DNA of 64,000 bases from Pseudomonas sp. R4-35-07 (GTDB lineage Bacteria; Pseudomonadota; Gammaproteobacteria; Pseudomonadales; Pseudomonadaceae), in the NCBI RefSeq assembly GCF_003852235.1, contig NZ_CP027732.1:3658001-3722000 (forward strand), in the 5' to 3' direction. Both the position numbers and the translations under genes were made by a program. Under the pieces are notes generated by a model that worked only from the letters and a program-made list of their open reading frames with translations, was not told the origin of the DNA and ran no database searches. How positions within the stretch are numbered: position 1 is the first letter of the stretch; each line of letters starts with the position of its first letter. Of this stretch, positions 1 to 11,021 are shown piece by piece.

Positions 1-515
1 AGAGGCAACGCCAACTGCGCCGTGCCCAGGCCCAGCACCAGGGCTTTCAAGCGCCATTTGGCCGGGAACGCCTGGATCATGTAGTACAAGCCCAACGAAC
101 TCAGCGCCGCCCCCACCATGCCGTGGGCCGCGCGCACGGCGATGGCCGAATTGAGATCGTTGACGAATAAATGGCCGAAGGTCACCAGCGCATACAACAC
201 CAGAAACACTTCGGTAAACGCGCGCAGGCCGAACTGCTGGCGAAACTTCACCAGCAGCAGGTTCATGCACACGTTGGTCATTACATAGGCGGCGGGCAGC
301 CAGGCCATTTCCGCCGTGGTCGCGCCCAGGGCGCCTTGCAGGTATTGCAGGTTGGCGATGACCAGCGCGTTGCCCAACCCGCCGGTGATTGCCACCAGTA
401 CGCCGACCAGCGCAAACAGCCAGCGCTTGTGAGTGGGGTGCAACGGCGTCGACGGCGAGCCGGGCAGGCTCGGCCGCTCGTGGGGTTGCCAGGCGTGTGG
501 GGTGTATTTATCCAT
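1..515 (-). CDS. MFS transporter, N-terminal part (runs off the window)
   Basis: Only the first 171 or so codons lie in the window. They read MDKYTPHAWQPHERPS, a hydrophilic N-terminus, followed by several long hydrophobic segments (for example around LFALVGVLVAITGGLGNALV) separated by short charged loops such as KFRQQFGLRAF. This is the layout of a 12-14 TM major facilitator, probably a DHA2-type drug or acid exporter, acting in the inner membrane. The start at 515 is the only ATG giving the hydrophilic lead-in. Substrate cannot be assigned from this half. It is on the same strand as the sulfide genes but separated from tauE by about 110 bp. Confidence 0.7.
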   Translation of the reverse strand, partial: MDKYTPHAWQPHERPSLPGSPSTPLHPTHKRWLFALVGVLVAITGGLGNALVIANLQYLQGALGATTAEMAWLPAAYVMTNVCMNLLLVKFRQQFGLRAFTEVFLVLYALVTFGHLFVNDLNSAIAVRAAHGMVGAALSSLGLYYMIQAFPAKWRLKALVLGLGTAQLALP

Positions 516-624
516 TCGGTGACCTTGATGAACCGACGCGCAAGGCCGGTGAAGCCATGACTCAGAGAACAGTAAACCTGAGCGGGGTTCATTTTGTCAC
601 TTTTGAGCACATAACTGAGGGTCC

Positions 625-1428
625 CTAAAAAGCCTTGAGCAGCATGCCTGCGGCCACCATCACACACAGGCTGGCGAAGCCCACCTGCAGCGCACGCGCA
701 GGCATCACCGAGCACAAGCGGCGCCCGGCCAACATGCCGACGATACTCGCGCCGATAAACACCCAGCCCACCGGCTCGATGCTCACCCCGGCGTGAAAGG
801 CCCCCACCACCCCGATCAACGACAGCAGGCTGACAACCATCAACGAAGTGGCGACAATCCCGCGCATCTGCACATCGGTGAGTTGCTTGAACGCCGGAAC
901 GATCAGAAAGCCACCGCCCACACCGAGCAGCCCCGACACGGCGCCGGTCACCGCCCCCAGCGCCGCCAGGGTCGCGCTGCATTTGGCGGTCCAGGCCAGG
1001 CGGCCGGTCTGCTGGTTGAGCATGCAATTCTTCTGGCCCCAGGAGGCGGCGCCGTGGTCACTCGGCCCGGCCTCGACCTTTTCGCGCCGCAACATGCGCC
1101 AGGCCACCAGCACCATCAATGCGCTGAACAGGCCCATCAGCACCGGCTCCGACAGTTGATGGGCGACGAACACCCCCAGCGGCGAAAACAGCGCGCCCAG
1201 CAACGCGATCAATAAGGCCGCGCGGTAACGCACCAGGCCGTGGCGCAGGCCGTCGATCGCGCCCACCGCCGCCGCCGCGCCCACCGCGAGCAATGACACC
1301 GGCGCAGCTTGGGTCATGGTCAGTCCCAACCCCAGCACCAATGCCGGCACCCCGAGGATGCCGCCGCCCGCACCGGTCAGGCCCATGACCAGGCCCATCA
1401 ATACACCCAACACACTCGCCAGCAGCAT
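625..1428 (-). CDS. TauE/SafE-family sulfite/sulfonate exporter
   Basis: The product has 267 residues and is almost wholly hydrophobic, with glycine-rich repeats GLTGAGGGILGVPALVLG near the N-terminus and GLLGVGGGFLIVPAF in the second half. These two GxGGG(I/F)xxxP motifs mark the duplicated TauE/SafE (DUF81) fold, a 7-8 TM exporter of sulfur oxyanions. It begins directly after the stop of the sulfide:quinone oxidoreductase gene, so both are surely co-transcribed. Inferred role: export of sulfite made when persulfide is oxidised by the dioxygenase encoded divergently. The family assignment is firm; the exported anion is inferred from context. Confidence 0.88.
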   Translation of the reverse strand: MLLASVLGVLMGLVMGLTGAGGGILGVPALVLGLGLTMTQAAPVSLLAVGAAAAVGAIDGLRHGLVRYRAALLIALLGALFSPLGVFVAHQLSEPVLMGLFSALMVLVAWRMLRREKVEAGPSDHGAASWGQKNCMLNQQTGRLAWTAKCSATLAALGAVTGAVSGLLGVGGGFLIVPAFKQLTDVQMRGIVATSLMVVSLLSLIGVVGAFHAGVSIEPVGWVFIGASIVGMLAGRRLCSVMPARALQVGFASLCVMVAAGMLLKAF

Positions 1429-2673
1429 TCAGTCCACCTTGCTCAGGCGGGTCAGCCACTCGCGGCCCTTGAGCATGCCGTTCCAGTAGAACCATGGCAG
1501 CAACGTGGCCTTGAGGAACCACATCGAGCGGCGTGCCTGGGTCGGGTCGAGAGGAAAAGTCGGCAGCAGCTTGCCGCCATAACCGAACTCGGCCAGCACC
1601 ACTTTGCCCTTCTCCACCGTCAATGGGCAGGAGCCATAGCCGTCGTACTTGAGCGGCAGCGGCGCCTGCTTGCGCAGGGCCAGCAGGTTCTCGGCAACCA
1701 CCACGATTTGCTTGCGCACCGCCGCAGCGGTCTTGGCGTTGGTAGTGCCGCACACATCTCCGAGGCCGAAGATATGCGGGTAACGCAAGTGTTGCAGGCT
1801 GTGGGGGTTCACTTCGCACCAGCCGCCGGCGTCGGCCAGCGGGCTTTGGCGGATAAAATCCGGGGAGACTTGCGGCGGTACCACATGCAGCAGGTCGAAG
1901 GTTTTTTCAACGAGGCTGACGTTGCCTTCGGCGTCCTTCACTTCAAACCAGGCCTTGCGTGCCGGGCCATCGACCTTGATCAGGTTGGCATTGAACGCCA
2001 GGCGAGCGTTGTATTTCTCGACGTATTTCATCAACGGCGGCACGAACGCCGGCACACCGAACAGCGCGGCACCGGCCAGGTTGAATTCCACCTCGATGTT
2101 TTTCAGGGTGCCCTGCCTGAGCCAGTGATCGCAGGACAGGTACATGGCCTTCTGCGGGGCACCGGCGCATTTGATCGGCATGGCCGGCTGGGTGAAGAGC
2201 GCCTTGCCGCCGTTGAGTTGCTGCACCAGTTGCCAGGTGTAGGCGGCATGCTCGTAGCTGTAGTTGGAGGTGACGCCATGGCGGCCGAGGGTATCTTGCA
2301 GGCCTTCGATCTTTTCCCAGGCCAGGCGCAGGCCGGGGCAGACGATCAAGTGGCGCCAGCTGACGCGCTGGCCGCTGTCGAGCACCAGGCTCTGCTCGTC
2401 AGGCAACAACTGGCTGACCGCGGCCTGGATCCAGGTGACGCCGTCGGGCAGTACGTCGGCCAGCGGGCGCCGGGTCTTTTGCAGGTTATAGGCGCCGCCG
2501 CCAACCAGGGTCCAGGCGGGTTGATAGCAATGGAAGTCGTTGGGTTCGATCAGGGTGATGTTCAGGTGCGGGTCGCGCTTGAGCAGGCTGGCCAGCAGGC
2601 CGATGCCTGCCGAGCCGCCGCCGATGACTACGATATCGCCACTGATGGTAGGTCCCCAGTGTTGTTCGGTCAT
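1429..2673 (-). CDS. Sulfide:quinone oxidoreductase-like flavoprotein
   Basis: A 414-residue pyridine-nucleotide-disulfide family flavoprotein. The N-terminal Rossmann motif VIGGGSAGIGLLASLL binds FAD, and a second nucleotide-type motif GLGDVCGTTNAKTAAA lies near residue 305. Cysteines in IVCPG, KCAGAP and LSCDHW are placed as in sulfide:quinone oxidoreductases, which oxidise H2S to persulfide/polysulfide and feed electrons to quinone at the inner membrane face. The gene follows the BigR-type repressor gene on the same strand after about 50 bp and precedes the TauE exporter without a gap. A plain NADH dehydrogenase is the main alternative, but the neighbourhood favours SQR. Confidence 0.85.
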   Translation of the reverse strand: MTEQHWGPTISGDIVVIGGGSAGIGLLASLLKRDPHLNITLIEPNDFHCYQPAWTLVGGGAYNLQKTRRPLADVLPDGVTWIQAAVSQLLPDEQSLVLDSGQRVSWRHLIVCPGLRLAWEKIEGLQDTLGRHGVTSNYSYEHAAYTWQLVQQLNGGKALFTQPAMPIKCAGAPQKAMYLSCDHWLRQGTLKNIEVEFNLAGAALFGVPAFVPPLMKYVEKYNARLAFNANLIKVDGPARKAWFEVKDAEGNVSLVEKTFDLLHVVPPQVSPDFIRQSPLADAGGWCEVNPHSLQHLRYPHIFGLGDVCGTTNAKTAAAVRKQIVVVAENLLALRKQAPLPLKYDGYGSCPLTVEKGKVVLAEFGYGGKLLPTFPLDPTQARRSMWFLKATLLPWFYWNGMLKGREWLTRLSKVD

Positions 2674-2724
2674 TGTCTACTGCCTTCTTGAGTCAGTGCA
2701 CACAAGGGTCGCTGCCGGATGGCG

Positions 2725-3060
2725 TCACGCCCAGCTTTTTATGACCGCGCCGCAGTACAGGCCGGACAGGGTCTTCATCACTTGAATCACTTCGTGGCTG
2801 GCCAATCCGTAGAAAATGTATTTGCCTTCCCGACGGGTGGCAACCAACCCTTCGTCCCGCAGGATGCCCAACTGTTGTGACAGCGTGGGCTGGCGTACGC
2901 CGGTCAGCGCTTCCAGCTCGCCGACGTTGCGCTCGCCCTGGGTCAGCTGGCAGAGGATCAACAAGCGGTCTTCGTTGGCCAGCGCCTTGAGCAAGGAACA
3001 GGCCTTGGACGCCGATGCACGCAACTGGGCGACTTCGCCCTCACTCAACGTAGATTCCAT
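2725..3060 (-). CDS. bigR: BigR-type ArsR-family repressor
   Basis: A 111-residue winged-helix repressor starting MESTLSEGEVAQL. The recognition region reads VGELEALTGVRQPTLSQQLGILRDEGLV, typical of ArsR/SmtB proteins. There are two cysteines, C32-like in SKACSLLKALANEDRLLILCQL and one near the C-terminus (LYCGAVIKSW); in BigR/SqrR proteins a cysteine pair senses persulfide by forming a di- or tetrasulfide bond. An upstream in-frame ATG at 3156 would give a longer form, but it would overlap the divergent gene and lacks similarity to ArsR N-termini, so 3060 is preferred. It should repress both the sqr-tauE unit and the divergent dioxygenase. Confidence 0.85.
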   Translation of the reverse strand: MESTLSEGEVAQLRASASKACSLLKALANEDRLLILCQLTQGERNVGELEALTGVRQPTLSQQLGILRDEGLVATRREGKYIFYGLASHEVIQVMKTLSGLYCGAVIKSWA

Positions 3061-3154
3061 TTGCCTCGGCTCCTTTGTCTCACTTAAGCTCAAAACATTA
3101 TGTGTAAACGTAAACTGATTGTAACTACTTTTTTCCGCATCGGGGACAGCCGCC
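3061..3154. promoter_or_regulatory. Divergent promoter/operator region of the sulfide locus
   Basis: This 94-bp AT-rich spacer separates the repressor gene from the divergent MBL gene, so it must hold both promoters. It contains a direct hexamer repeat GTAAACGTAAAC at 3104-3115 and the flanking TTATGTG/GATTGTAA sequences, which are candidates for BigR binding. The exact operator cannot be fixed by eye. Confidence 0.5.
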
Positions 3155-4018
3155 ATGCCAGCGTTGATTCAAGCCTTTCTGGACGAGGCATCGTCGACCT
3201 ATACCTACGTCGTCTATGAAGCGCACGGCGGTGCCTGCGCCATCGTCGACTCGGTGCTCAACTACGACCCGGCTTCCGGGCGCACCGAGACCACGCAGGC
3301 CGACCAGGTGATTGCCTTTGTCCAAGAGCATGGCCTCAAGGTGCAATGGCTGCTGGAAACCCATGCCCATGCCGACCACCTGTCCGCCGCGCCTTACCTG
3401 CGACGCGCCCTGGGCGGCAAGATTGCCATCGGCCAGTCCATCAGCCAGGTGCAGGGCGTGTTCAAGCACCTGTTCAACCTGGAACCGGAGTTTCGCGTCG
3501 ATGGCTCGCAGTTCGACCACTTGTTTGCGCCGGATGAGATCTTTCACATTGGCGGCCTGCAGGCCCAGGCGCTGCATGTGCCCGGGCATACCCCGGCGGA
3601 TATGGCTTACCTGATCGACGGGCGCTTGATCCTGGTGGGCGACACCCTGTTCATGCCCGACGTCGGCACCGCGCGCTGCGACTTCCCCGGCGGCGATGCG
3701 CGCCAGTTGTACGCGTCGATGCGCAAGTTGCTGGCCTTCCCTTCGGATACCAAACTGTATGTATGCCATGACTACCCACCCGAGGGCCGTGAGGCCAAGT
3801 GCCTGACCACCGTGGCGGAACAACGGGCGGGAAATATCCATGTGCATGACGGGGTGGATGAAGCGGCATTTGTAGCGATGCGCACCGCCCGTGATGCCGG
3901 GCTGGGGATGCCGACGCTGTTGTTGCCGGCGATCCAGGTGAATGTGCGGGCGGGGAATATGCCGCCGGCGGAAGAAAACGGCGTGACCTACCTGAAGATT
4001 CCCCTCAACCAACTTTGA
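3155..4018 (+). CDS. Persulfide dioxygenase-like MBL-fold protein (Blh type)
   Basis: The 287-residue product is a metallo-beta-lactamase-fold hydrolase with the metal motif THAHADHLSAAPYL (residues about 67-80), a second histidine in VPGHTPADMAY and the DTLF aspartate segment, then VCHDYPP. This pattern fits ETHE1/Blh persulfide dioxygenases, which use one Fe(II) to oxidise glutathione persulfide to sulfite. It is divergent from bigR-sqr-tauE with 94 bp between starts. Together the locus can turn sulfide into persulfide (SQR), then sulfite (this enzyme), and export it (TauE). A glyoxalase II function is possible on fold alone, but context argues against it. Confidence 0.87.
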   Translation: MPALIQAFLDEASSTYTYVVYEAHGGACAIVDSVLNYDPASGRTETTQADQVIAFVQEHGLKVQWLLETHAHADHLSAAPYLRRALGGKIAIGQSISQVQGVFKHLFNLEPEFRVDGSQFDHLFAPDEIFHIGGLQAQALHVPGHTPADMAYLIDGRLILVGDTLFMPDVGTARCDFPGGDARQLYASMRKLLAFPSDTKLYVCHDYPPEGREAKCLTTVAEQRAGNIHVHDGVDEAAFVAMRTARDAGLGMPTLLLPAIQVNVRAGNMPPAEENGVTYLKIPLNQL

Positions 4019-4030
4019 AATGCGGTTAAA

Positions 4031-4124
4031 AATGTGGGAGGGGGCTTGCTCCCGATGGCGGTGAGTCAGCTACAGATAAGCTGACTGTCACACCGCTATC
4101 GGGGGCAAGCCCCCTTCCACATTT
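4031..4124. repeat. REPIN (paired GTGGGAGGGGGCTTGC-type REP)
   Basis: Two REP cores in inverted orientation (TGTGGGAGGGGGCTTGCTCC and its partner GGGGGCAAGCCCCCTTCCAC) flank a short palindromic spacer (CAGCT...AGCTGACTG). It sits between two convergent genes and may also act in transcription termination or mRNA 3' protection. Confidence 0.9.
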
Positions 4125-4137
4125 GTCTTGTGTTGAA

Positions 4138-4626
4138 TCAGGTACCTAGGCTGATGCCGTTGGCCGGCAGCGGCAGTGCGGTTTTGTAGCGCACTTGCTT
4201 CAAGGCAAAACTGGAACGGATGTTCGCCACACCCGGCACCTTGGTCAGAAAGTCCATCATGAAGCGCTCCAGGGCCTGGATCGTCGGCACCAGCACCCGG
4301 ATCAGATAATCCGGGTCGCCGGCCATCAGGTAACACTCCATCACTTCCGGCCGGTCGGAGATCGCCCCTTCGAACTGCTGCAACGCCAGTTCATTCTGCT
4401 TTTCCAGGCTGACATGGATGAACACATTCACATGCAGCCCCAGCAGGTCGGCGTCCAGCAGCGTGACCTGCTCGCGAATCAGGCCCAACTCCTCCATCGC
4501 CTTCACCCGGTTGAAGCACGGCGTGGGCGACAGGTTGACCGAGCGGGCCAGGTCGGCGTTGGTGATGCGCGCGTTCTCCTGCAGGGCGTTGAGAATGCCG
4601 ATATCGGTACGGTCCAGTTTGCGCAT
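4138..4626 (-). CDS. bkdR: Lrp/AsnC-family activator of the bkd operon
   Basis: A 162-residue Lrp-family protein: N-terminal helix-turn-helix ([30 protein letters not shown], about residues 6-35) and a C-terminal RAM/AsnC ligand-binding domain ([20 protein letters not shown]). It is divergent from bkdA1 with a 194-bp AT-rich spacer, the same arrangement as Pseudomonas bkdR, an Lrp homologue needed for induction of the branched-chain ketoacid dehydrogenase by branched-chain amino acids. Effector and mode are known from the family, not seen here. Confidence 0.92.
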   Translation of the reverse strand: MRKLDRTDIGILNALQENARITNADLARSVNLSPTPCFNRVKAMEELGLIREQVTLLDADLLGLHVNVFIHVSLEKQNELALQQFEGAISDRPEVMECYLMAGDPDYLIRVLVPTIQALERFMMDFLTKVPGVANIRSSFALKQVRYKTALPLPANGISLGT

Positions 4627-6056
<1,430 letters not shown>

Positions 6057-6057
6057 C

Positions 6058-7116
6058 ATGAACGATCACAACAACAGCATCGAACTGGAAACCGCCATGA
6101 CCACCACCACCATGACCATGATCCAGGCCCTGCGCTCGGCCATGGATGTGATGCTTGAACGTGACGACAACGTGGTGGTGTTCGGCCAGGACGTCGGTTA
6201 CTTCGGCGGCGTGTTCCGTTGCACCGAAGGCTTGCAGACCAAGTACGGCAGCTCACGGGTATTCGACGCGCCGATTTCCGAAAGCGGCATCATCGGCGTG
6301 GCGGTGGGCATGGGCGCCTACGGCCTGCGCCCGGTCGCGGAAATCCAGTTCGCCGACTACGTCTACCCCGCCACCGACCAGATCATCTCCGAGGCCGCGC
6401 GCCTGCGTTATCGCTCGGCCGGCCAGTTCACCGCGCCCTTGACCATGCGCATGCCGTGCGGCGGCGGCATCTACGGCGGCCAGACCCACAGCCAGAGTAT
6501 CGAAGCGGTGTTCACCCAGGTCTGCGGCCTGCGCACGGTGATGCCGTCCAACCCTTACGATGCCAAGGGCCTGCTGATCGCCTCCATCGAAAACGATGAC
6601 CCGGTGATCTTCCTTGAACCCAAGCGCCTGTATAACGGCCCGTTCGATGGCCACCACGACCGCCCGGTGACGCCGTGGTCGAAACACCCGCAAGCGCAAG
6701 TGCCGGACGGTTACTACACCGTGCCGCTGGACGTGGCCGCCATCGTGCGTCCGGGTTCGGCCGTGACCGTGCTGACCTACGGCACCACCGTGTATGTGTC
6801 GCAAGTCGCTGCCGAAGAAACTGGCATCGACGCTGAAGTCATCGACCTGCGCAGCCTGTGGCCGCTGGACCTGGAAACCATCGTCAACTCGGTGAAAAAG
6901 ACCGGCCGTTGCGTCGTGGTGCACGAAGCCACGCGCACCTGCGGATTTGGCGCCGAGCTGGTGGCGCTGGTGCAGGAACATTGCTTCCACCACCTGGAAG
7001 CGCCGATCGAGCGCGTCACCGGCTGGGACACCCCCTACCCGCACGCGCAGGAGTGGGCGTATTTCCCAGGCCCGTCCCGAGTGGGCGCGGCGTTGAAACG
7101 GGTCATGGAGGTCTGA
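6058..7116 (+). CDS. bkdA2: Branched-chain 2-oxoacid dehydrogenase E1 beta
   Basis: The 352-residue product starts MNDHNNSIELETAMTTTT, as in annotated Pseudomonas BkdA2. A later ATG at codon 14 would give the 339-residue form, so the true start is slightly uncertain. Landmarks are the transketolase pyrimidine domain (VVVFGQDVGYFGGVF), FDAPISESGIIGVAVGMGAYGLRPV and the C-terminal domain starting near YGTTVYVSQVA. It completes the E1 heterotetramer. Located between bkdA1 and bkdB with no intergenic space. Confidence 0.97.
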   Translation: MNDHNNSIELETAMTTTTMTMIQALRSAMDVMLERDDNVVVFGQDVGYFGGVFRCTEGLQTKYGSSRVFDAPISESGIIGVAVGMGAYGLRPVAEIQFADYVYPATDQIISEAARLRYRSAGQFTAPLTMRMPCGGGIYGGQTHSQSIEAVFTQVCGLRTVMPSNPYDAKGLLIASIENDDPVIFLEPKRLYNGPFDGHHDRPVTPWSKHPQAQVPDGYYTVPLDVAAIVRPGSAVTVLTYGTTVYVSQVAAEETGIDAEVIDLRSLWPLDLETIVNSVKKTGRCVVVHEATRTCGFGAELVALVQEHCFHHLEAPIERVTGWDTPYPHAQEWAYFPGPSRVGAALKRVMEV

Positions 7117-8382
7117 ATGGGCACGCACGTAATCAAGATGCCGGACATTGGCGAAGGCATCGCGGAAGTTGAACTGTCGCAGTGGCATGTCAAGGTCGGC
7201 GACATGGTCGTCGAAGACCAGGTACTGGCGGATGTGATGACCGACAAGGCGATGGTGGATATTCCCTCGCCGGTCCACGGCAAGGTGATTTCCCTCGGCG
7301 GCGAGCCGGGTGAAGTCATGGCGGTGGGCAGTATTTTGATCAGCATTGAAGTCGAAGGCGCCGGTAACGCCAAGGAAGCGCCAGCCGTGGCCGCACCGGT
7401 AGAAAAAGCCGCGCCGGTGGTGGAGAACACGCCGCCACCGGTTCAAAGCCAGCCCGCGCCTGTCGCGGTCAAGGCACCGGCACCGGCACCGGTAGCGCGT
7501 GATGGCAATGAACGCCCGCTGGCCTCCCCGGCCGTGCGCAAGCGTGCGCTGGATGCGGGTATTGCGTTGCGCCTGGTACAGGGCACAGGTCCGGCCGGGC
7601 GGATTCTGCATGAAGACCTCGACGCCTACCTTCAGCAAGGCACGAGCAACACCGCGACAGCGGCTAACCCCTACGCCGAACGCAACGACGAGCACCAGAT
7701 TCCGGTAATCGGCATGCGCCGCAAGATCGCCCAGCGCATGCAGGACGCCACCCGCCGCGCCGCGCATTTCAGCTATGTGGAAGAAATCGACGTCACGGCG
7801 CTGGACGAGCTGCGCGTGCACCTCAATGAAAAACACGGCGCCACCCGCGGCAAGCTGACCCTGTTGCCGTTCATCGTGCGTGCCATGGTGGTGGCACTGC
7901 GCGATTTCCCCCAGATCAACGCGCGCTACGACGACGAAGCCCAGGTCATCACCCGCCTCGGTGCGGTGCATGTGGGCGTCGCCACCCAGAGCGATGTCGG
8001 CTTGATGGTGCCGGTGGTGCGCCATGCCGAAGCCCGTAGCCTGTGGGGCAATGCCGAAGAAATCGCACGCCTGGCCACGGCTGCGCGCACTGGCAAGGCC
8101 AGCCGCGACGAGCTGTCGGGCTCGACTATCACCCTGACCAGCCTCGGCGCGCTGGGCGGGATTGTCAGCACGCCGGTACTGAACCTGCCGGAAGTCGCCA
8201 TCGTCGGTGTCAACCGCATCGTCGAGCGGCCCATGGTGATCAAGGGCCAGATCGTGGTGCGCAAGATGATGAACCTCTCCAGCTCGTTCGATCACCGCGT
8301 GGTCGATGGCATGGACGCGGCGCAATTCATCCAGGCCATTCGCAGCCTGCTCGAACAACCCGCCAGCCTGTTCCTGGAGTAA
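7117..8382 (+). CDS. bkdB: Branched-chain 2-oxoacid dehydrogenase E2 (lipoamide acyltransferase)
   Basis: The 421-residue protein has one lipoyl domain with the modified lysine in [12 protein letters not shown] (Lys44), an Ala/Pro linker (about residues 85-130), a peripheral-subunit-binding domain ([20 protein letters not shown]) and a C-terminal CoA-dependent acyltransferase domain ending with the catalytic [15 protein letters not shown]. It transfers the branched acyl group to CoA and forms the core of the complex. Starts directly after bkdA2. Confidence 0.97.
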   Translation: MGTHVIKMPDIGEGIAEVELSQWHVKVGDMVVEDQVLADVMTDKAMVDIPSPVHGKVISLGGEPGEVMAVGSILISIEVEGAGNAKEAPAVAAPVEKAAPVVENTPPPVQSQPAPVAVKAPAPAPVARDGNERPLASPAVRKRALDAGIALRLVQGTGPAGRILHEDLDAYLQQGTSNTATAANPYAERNDEHQIPVIGMRRKIAQRMQDATRRAAHFSYVEEIDVTALDELRVHLNEKHGATRGKLTLLPFIVRAMVVALRDFPQINARYDDEAQVITRLGAVHVGVATQSDVGLMVPVVRHAEARSLWGNAEEIARLATAARTGKASRDELSGSTITLTSLGALGGIVSTPVLNLPEVAIVGVNRIVERPMVIKGQIVVRKMMNLSSSFDHRVVDGMDAAQFIQAIRSLLEQPASLFLE

Positions 8383-8386
8383 GGGC

Positions 8387-9766
8387 ATGACTTCGACATT
8401 ACACACCACCCTGCTGATTATCGGCGGCGGCCCGGGCGGTTATGTGGCCGCGATTCGCGCCGGCCAGCTGGGCATCCCGACCATTCTGGTGGAAGGCCAG
8501 GCGTTGGGCGGTACCTGCCTGAACATCGGCTGCATTCCGTCCAAAGCCTTGATCCACGTGGCCGAACAGTTCCAGCAAAGCGTTCACCACAGCCAGGGCT
8601 CGCCCCTGGGCATCGAAATGGATGTGCCTACCCTGGACATCCGCAAAAGCGTGGAATGGAAAGACGGTATCGTCGATCGCCTGACCACCGGCGTCGCCGC
8701 GCTGCTGAAAAAACACAAGGTGCAGGTGGTTCACGGTTGGGCCAAGGTGGTGGACGGCAAGACGGTCGACGTGGGCGACCAGCGCATTCAGTGCGAACAC
8801 CTGCTGCTGGCCACCGGTTCGAAAAGCGTCGAGCTGCCGATGCTGCCGCTGGGCGGGCCGGTCATTTCGTCCACCGAAGCCCTGGCACCGACCCGTGTGC
8901 CGAGGCGGCTGATCGTGGTGGGCGGCGGTTATATCGGCCTGGAGCTGGGCATTGCCTACCGCAAGCTCGGGGCCGAAGTCAGTGTGGTCGAGGCCCAGGA
9001 GCGCATCCTGCCGGCCTACGACGCCGAGCTGACCCAACCGGTCGGCGAGTCGCTCAAACGACTAGGCATCAAGCTGTACCTCCAGCACAGCGTCACTGGC
9101 TTTACCGACAACCGCCTGCAAGTGCGCGACCCCAATGGCGACACGCTGGCGCTGGAGACCGACCAGGTGCTGGTGGCCGTGGGTCGCAAACCCAACACCC
9201 AGGGCTGGAACCTCGAAGCGCTGAACCTGGCGATGAACGGCGCGGCGATCAAGATCGACAGCCGTTGCCAGACCAGCATGCGCAACGTCTGGGCCATCGG
9301 CGACCTGAGCGGCGAGCCAATGCTGGCGCACCGCGCCATGGCCCAGGGCGAAATGGTTGCCGAACTGATCAGTGGCAAATCCCGCGAATTCAACCCGGCG
9401 GCGATCCCGGCCGTATGCTTCACCGACCCGGAAGTGGTGGTGGTCGGCAAGACGCCTGATGAAGCCAAGGCGGCCGGTGTGGAGTGCATCGTGTCGAGCT
9501 TCCCCTTCGCCGCCAACGGCCGGGCCATGACCCTGGAGTCGAACACCGGTTTCGTGCGGGTGGTGGCGCGGCGTGACAATCACCTGATTGTCGGCTGGCA
9601 GGCGGTGGGCGCTGGCGTGTCCGAGCTGTCCACGGCGTTCGGCCTGAGCCTGGAAATGGGCGCGCGCCTGGAGGATGTGGCCGGCACCATCCATGCCCAT
9701 CCGACGTTGGGTGAAGCCGTACAGGAAGCGGCGTTGCGAGCCCTGGGCCACGCGTTGCATCTGTAG
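8387..9766 (+). CDS. lpdV: Dihydrolipoamide dehydrogenase E3 of the bkd complex
   Basis: A 459-residue flavoprotein disulfide reductase, the usual LpdV length. It has the FAD motif [15 protein letters not shown], the redox disulfide [15 protein letters not shown], the NAD motif [19 protein letters not shown] and the C-terminal His-Glu base [15 protein letters not shown]. The ATG at 8387 is chosen because it follows the bkdB stop by 4 bp and gives the family N-terminus; an earlier in-frame start at 8306 would lie within bkdB. It reoxidises the E2 lipoyl group with NAD+. Confidence 0.96.
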   Translation: MTSTLHTTLLIIGGGPGGYVAAIRAGQLGIPTILVEGQALGGTCLNIGCIPSKALIHVAEQFQQSVHHSQGSPLGIEMDVPTLDIRKSVEWKDGIVDRLTTGVAALLKKHKVQVVHGWAKVVDGKTVDVGDQRIQCEHLLLATGSKSVELPMLPLGGPVISSTEALAPTRVPRRLIVVGGGYIGLELGIAYRKLGAEVSVVEAQERILPAYDAELTQPVGESLKRLGIKLYLQHSVTGFTDNRLQVRDPNGDTLALETDQVLVAVGRKPNTQGWNLEALNLAMNGAAIKIDSRCQTSMRNVWAIGDLSGEPMLAHRAMAQGEMVAELISGKSREFNPAAIPAVCFTDPEVVVVGKTPDEAKAAGVECIVSSFPFAANGRAMTLESNTGFVRVVARRDNHLIVGWQAVGAGVSELSTAFGLSLEMGARLEDVAGTIHAHPTLGEAVQEAALRALGHALHL

Positions 9767-9780
9767 AACCGGGGTGCGGC

Positions 9781-9866
9781 CATCGGGGGCAAGTCGAATC
9801 GTCGCACCGCCCCTCCCACATTTGGAATGCATTCCCCTGTGGGAGGGGGCTTGCCCCCGATAGCAA
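9781..9866. repeat. Paired REP cores, diverged
   Basis: A degenerate core (CATCGGGGGCAAGTCG...GCCCCTCCCACATTT) is followed by an intact TGTGGGAGGGGGCTTGCCCC core. It lies after the bkd operon and is the likely 3' end signal region of that transcript. Confidence 0.75.
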
Positions 9867-9982
9867 TGGATCAGCCAACAGAGATGTCGAATGGTCCATC
9901 CGCCCGCTCCCACACAAGCCAAGAATGCAGTATTGTTGTGCCATCCAGAAAAAAATCCGACTTGACCAAGATAGAGGGTGTC

Positions 9983-11005
9983 ATGGGTAACGAGAGCATC
10001 AATTGGGACACGCTGGGTTTTGACTACATCAAGACCGACAAGCGGTTTCTCCAGGTCTGGAAAAACGGCGAATGGCAAGACGGCACCCTGACCGACGACA
10101 ACGTGCTGCACATCAGCGAGGGCTCCACCGCCCTGCACTATGGCCAGCAGTGCTTTGAAGGCCTCAAGGCCTACCGCTGCAAGGACGGCTCGATCAACCT
10201 GTTCCGTCCGGACCAGAACGCCGCGCGCATGCAGCGCAGCTGTGCCCGCCTGCTGATGCCGCATGTGACGACCGATGCGTTCATCGATGCCTGCAAACAA
10301 GTGGTCAAGGCCAACGAGCGCTTCATCCCGCCTTACGGCAGCGGCGGCGCGCTGTACCTGCGCCCGTTCGTGATCGGCACCGGTGACAACATTGGTGTGC
10401 GCACCGCGCCGGAGTTCATCTTCTCGGTGTTCTGCATCCCGGTCGGCGCCTATTTCAAAGGCGGCCTGGTGCCCCACAACTTCCAGATTTCCACCTTCGA
10501 CCGCGCCGCGCCACAGGGCACCGGTGCCGCGAAAGTCGGCGGTAACTATGCCGCCAGCTTGATGCCAGGGTCGGAAGCGAGAAAATCCGGCTTCGCCGAC
10601 GCGATTTACCTGGACCCGATGACCCATTCGAAAATCGAAGAAGTCGGCTCGGCCAACTTTTTCGGCATCACCCATGACAACCAGTTCATCACACCGAAGT
10701 CGCCTTCGGTACTGCCGGGCATCACCCGCCTGTCGCTGATCGAACTGGCCCAGAGCCGCCTGGGCCTCACCGTGGTCGAGGGCGAGGTGTTCATCGACAA
10801 GCTGGACCAATTCAAGGAAGCCGGAGCCTGCGGCACCGCTGCGGTGATCTCGCCGATCGGTGGCATTCAGTACAACGGCAAACTGCACGTGTTCCACAGC
10901 GAGACCGAAGTGGGCCCGGTTACCCAGAAGCTCTACAAAGAGCTGACAGGTGTGCAGACCGGTGATGTTGAAGCGCCAGCGGGTTGGATCGTCAAAGTCT
11001 ACTAG
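9983..11005 (+). CDS. Branched-chain amino acid aminotransferase (fold-type IV)
   Basis: A 340-residue class IV PLP aminotransferase starting MGNESINWDTLGFDYI. The PLP lysine is in GAAKVGGNYAASLMPG, with the neighbouring ISEGSTALHYGQQCFEGLKAYR and EEVGSANFFGI segments typical of branched-chain aminotransferases. It interconverts Val, Leu and Ile with their 2-oxoacids, the substrates of the upstream bkd complex, so the two form a catabolic module although a REP pair separates them. The ATG at 9983 was preferred over an upstream in-frame ATG at 9827, which lies in the repeat. The product resembles the longer BCAT type rather than E. coli IlvE. Confidence 0.9.
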   Translation: MGNESINWDTLGFDYIKTDKRFLQVWKNGEWQDGTLTDDNVLHISEGSTALHYGQQCFEGLKAYRCKDGSINLFRPDQNAARMQRSCARLLMPHVTTDAFIDACKQVVKANERFIPPYGSGGALYLRPFVIGTGDNIGVRTAPEFIFSVFCIPVGAYFKGGLVPHNFQISTFDRAAPQGTGAAKVGGNYAASLMPGSEARKSGFADAIYLDPMTHSKIEEVGSANFFGITHDNQFITPKSPSVLPGITRLSLIELAQSRLGLTVVEGEVFIDKLDQFKEAGACGTAAVISPIGGIQYNGKLHVFHSETEVGPVTQKLYKELTGVQTGDVEAPAGWIVKVY

Positions 11006-11021
11006 CCACAACGCAAAACTC

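Noticed and set aside
4031..4124. CRISPR-like appearance of regularly recurring palindromes across the window
   Set aside because: The palindromes are REP/REPIN units scattered between genes, not an array with equal spacers, and no cas genes are present.
6253..8409. Very long minus-strand open frame opposite bkdA2/bkdB
   Set aside because: It is a GC-rich antisense shadow, rich in His, Arg and Gly without domains, and opposite well-conserved genes.
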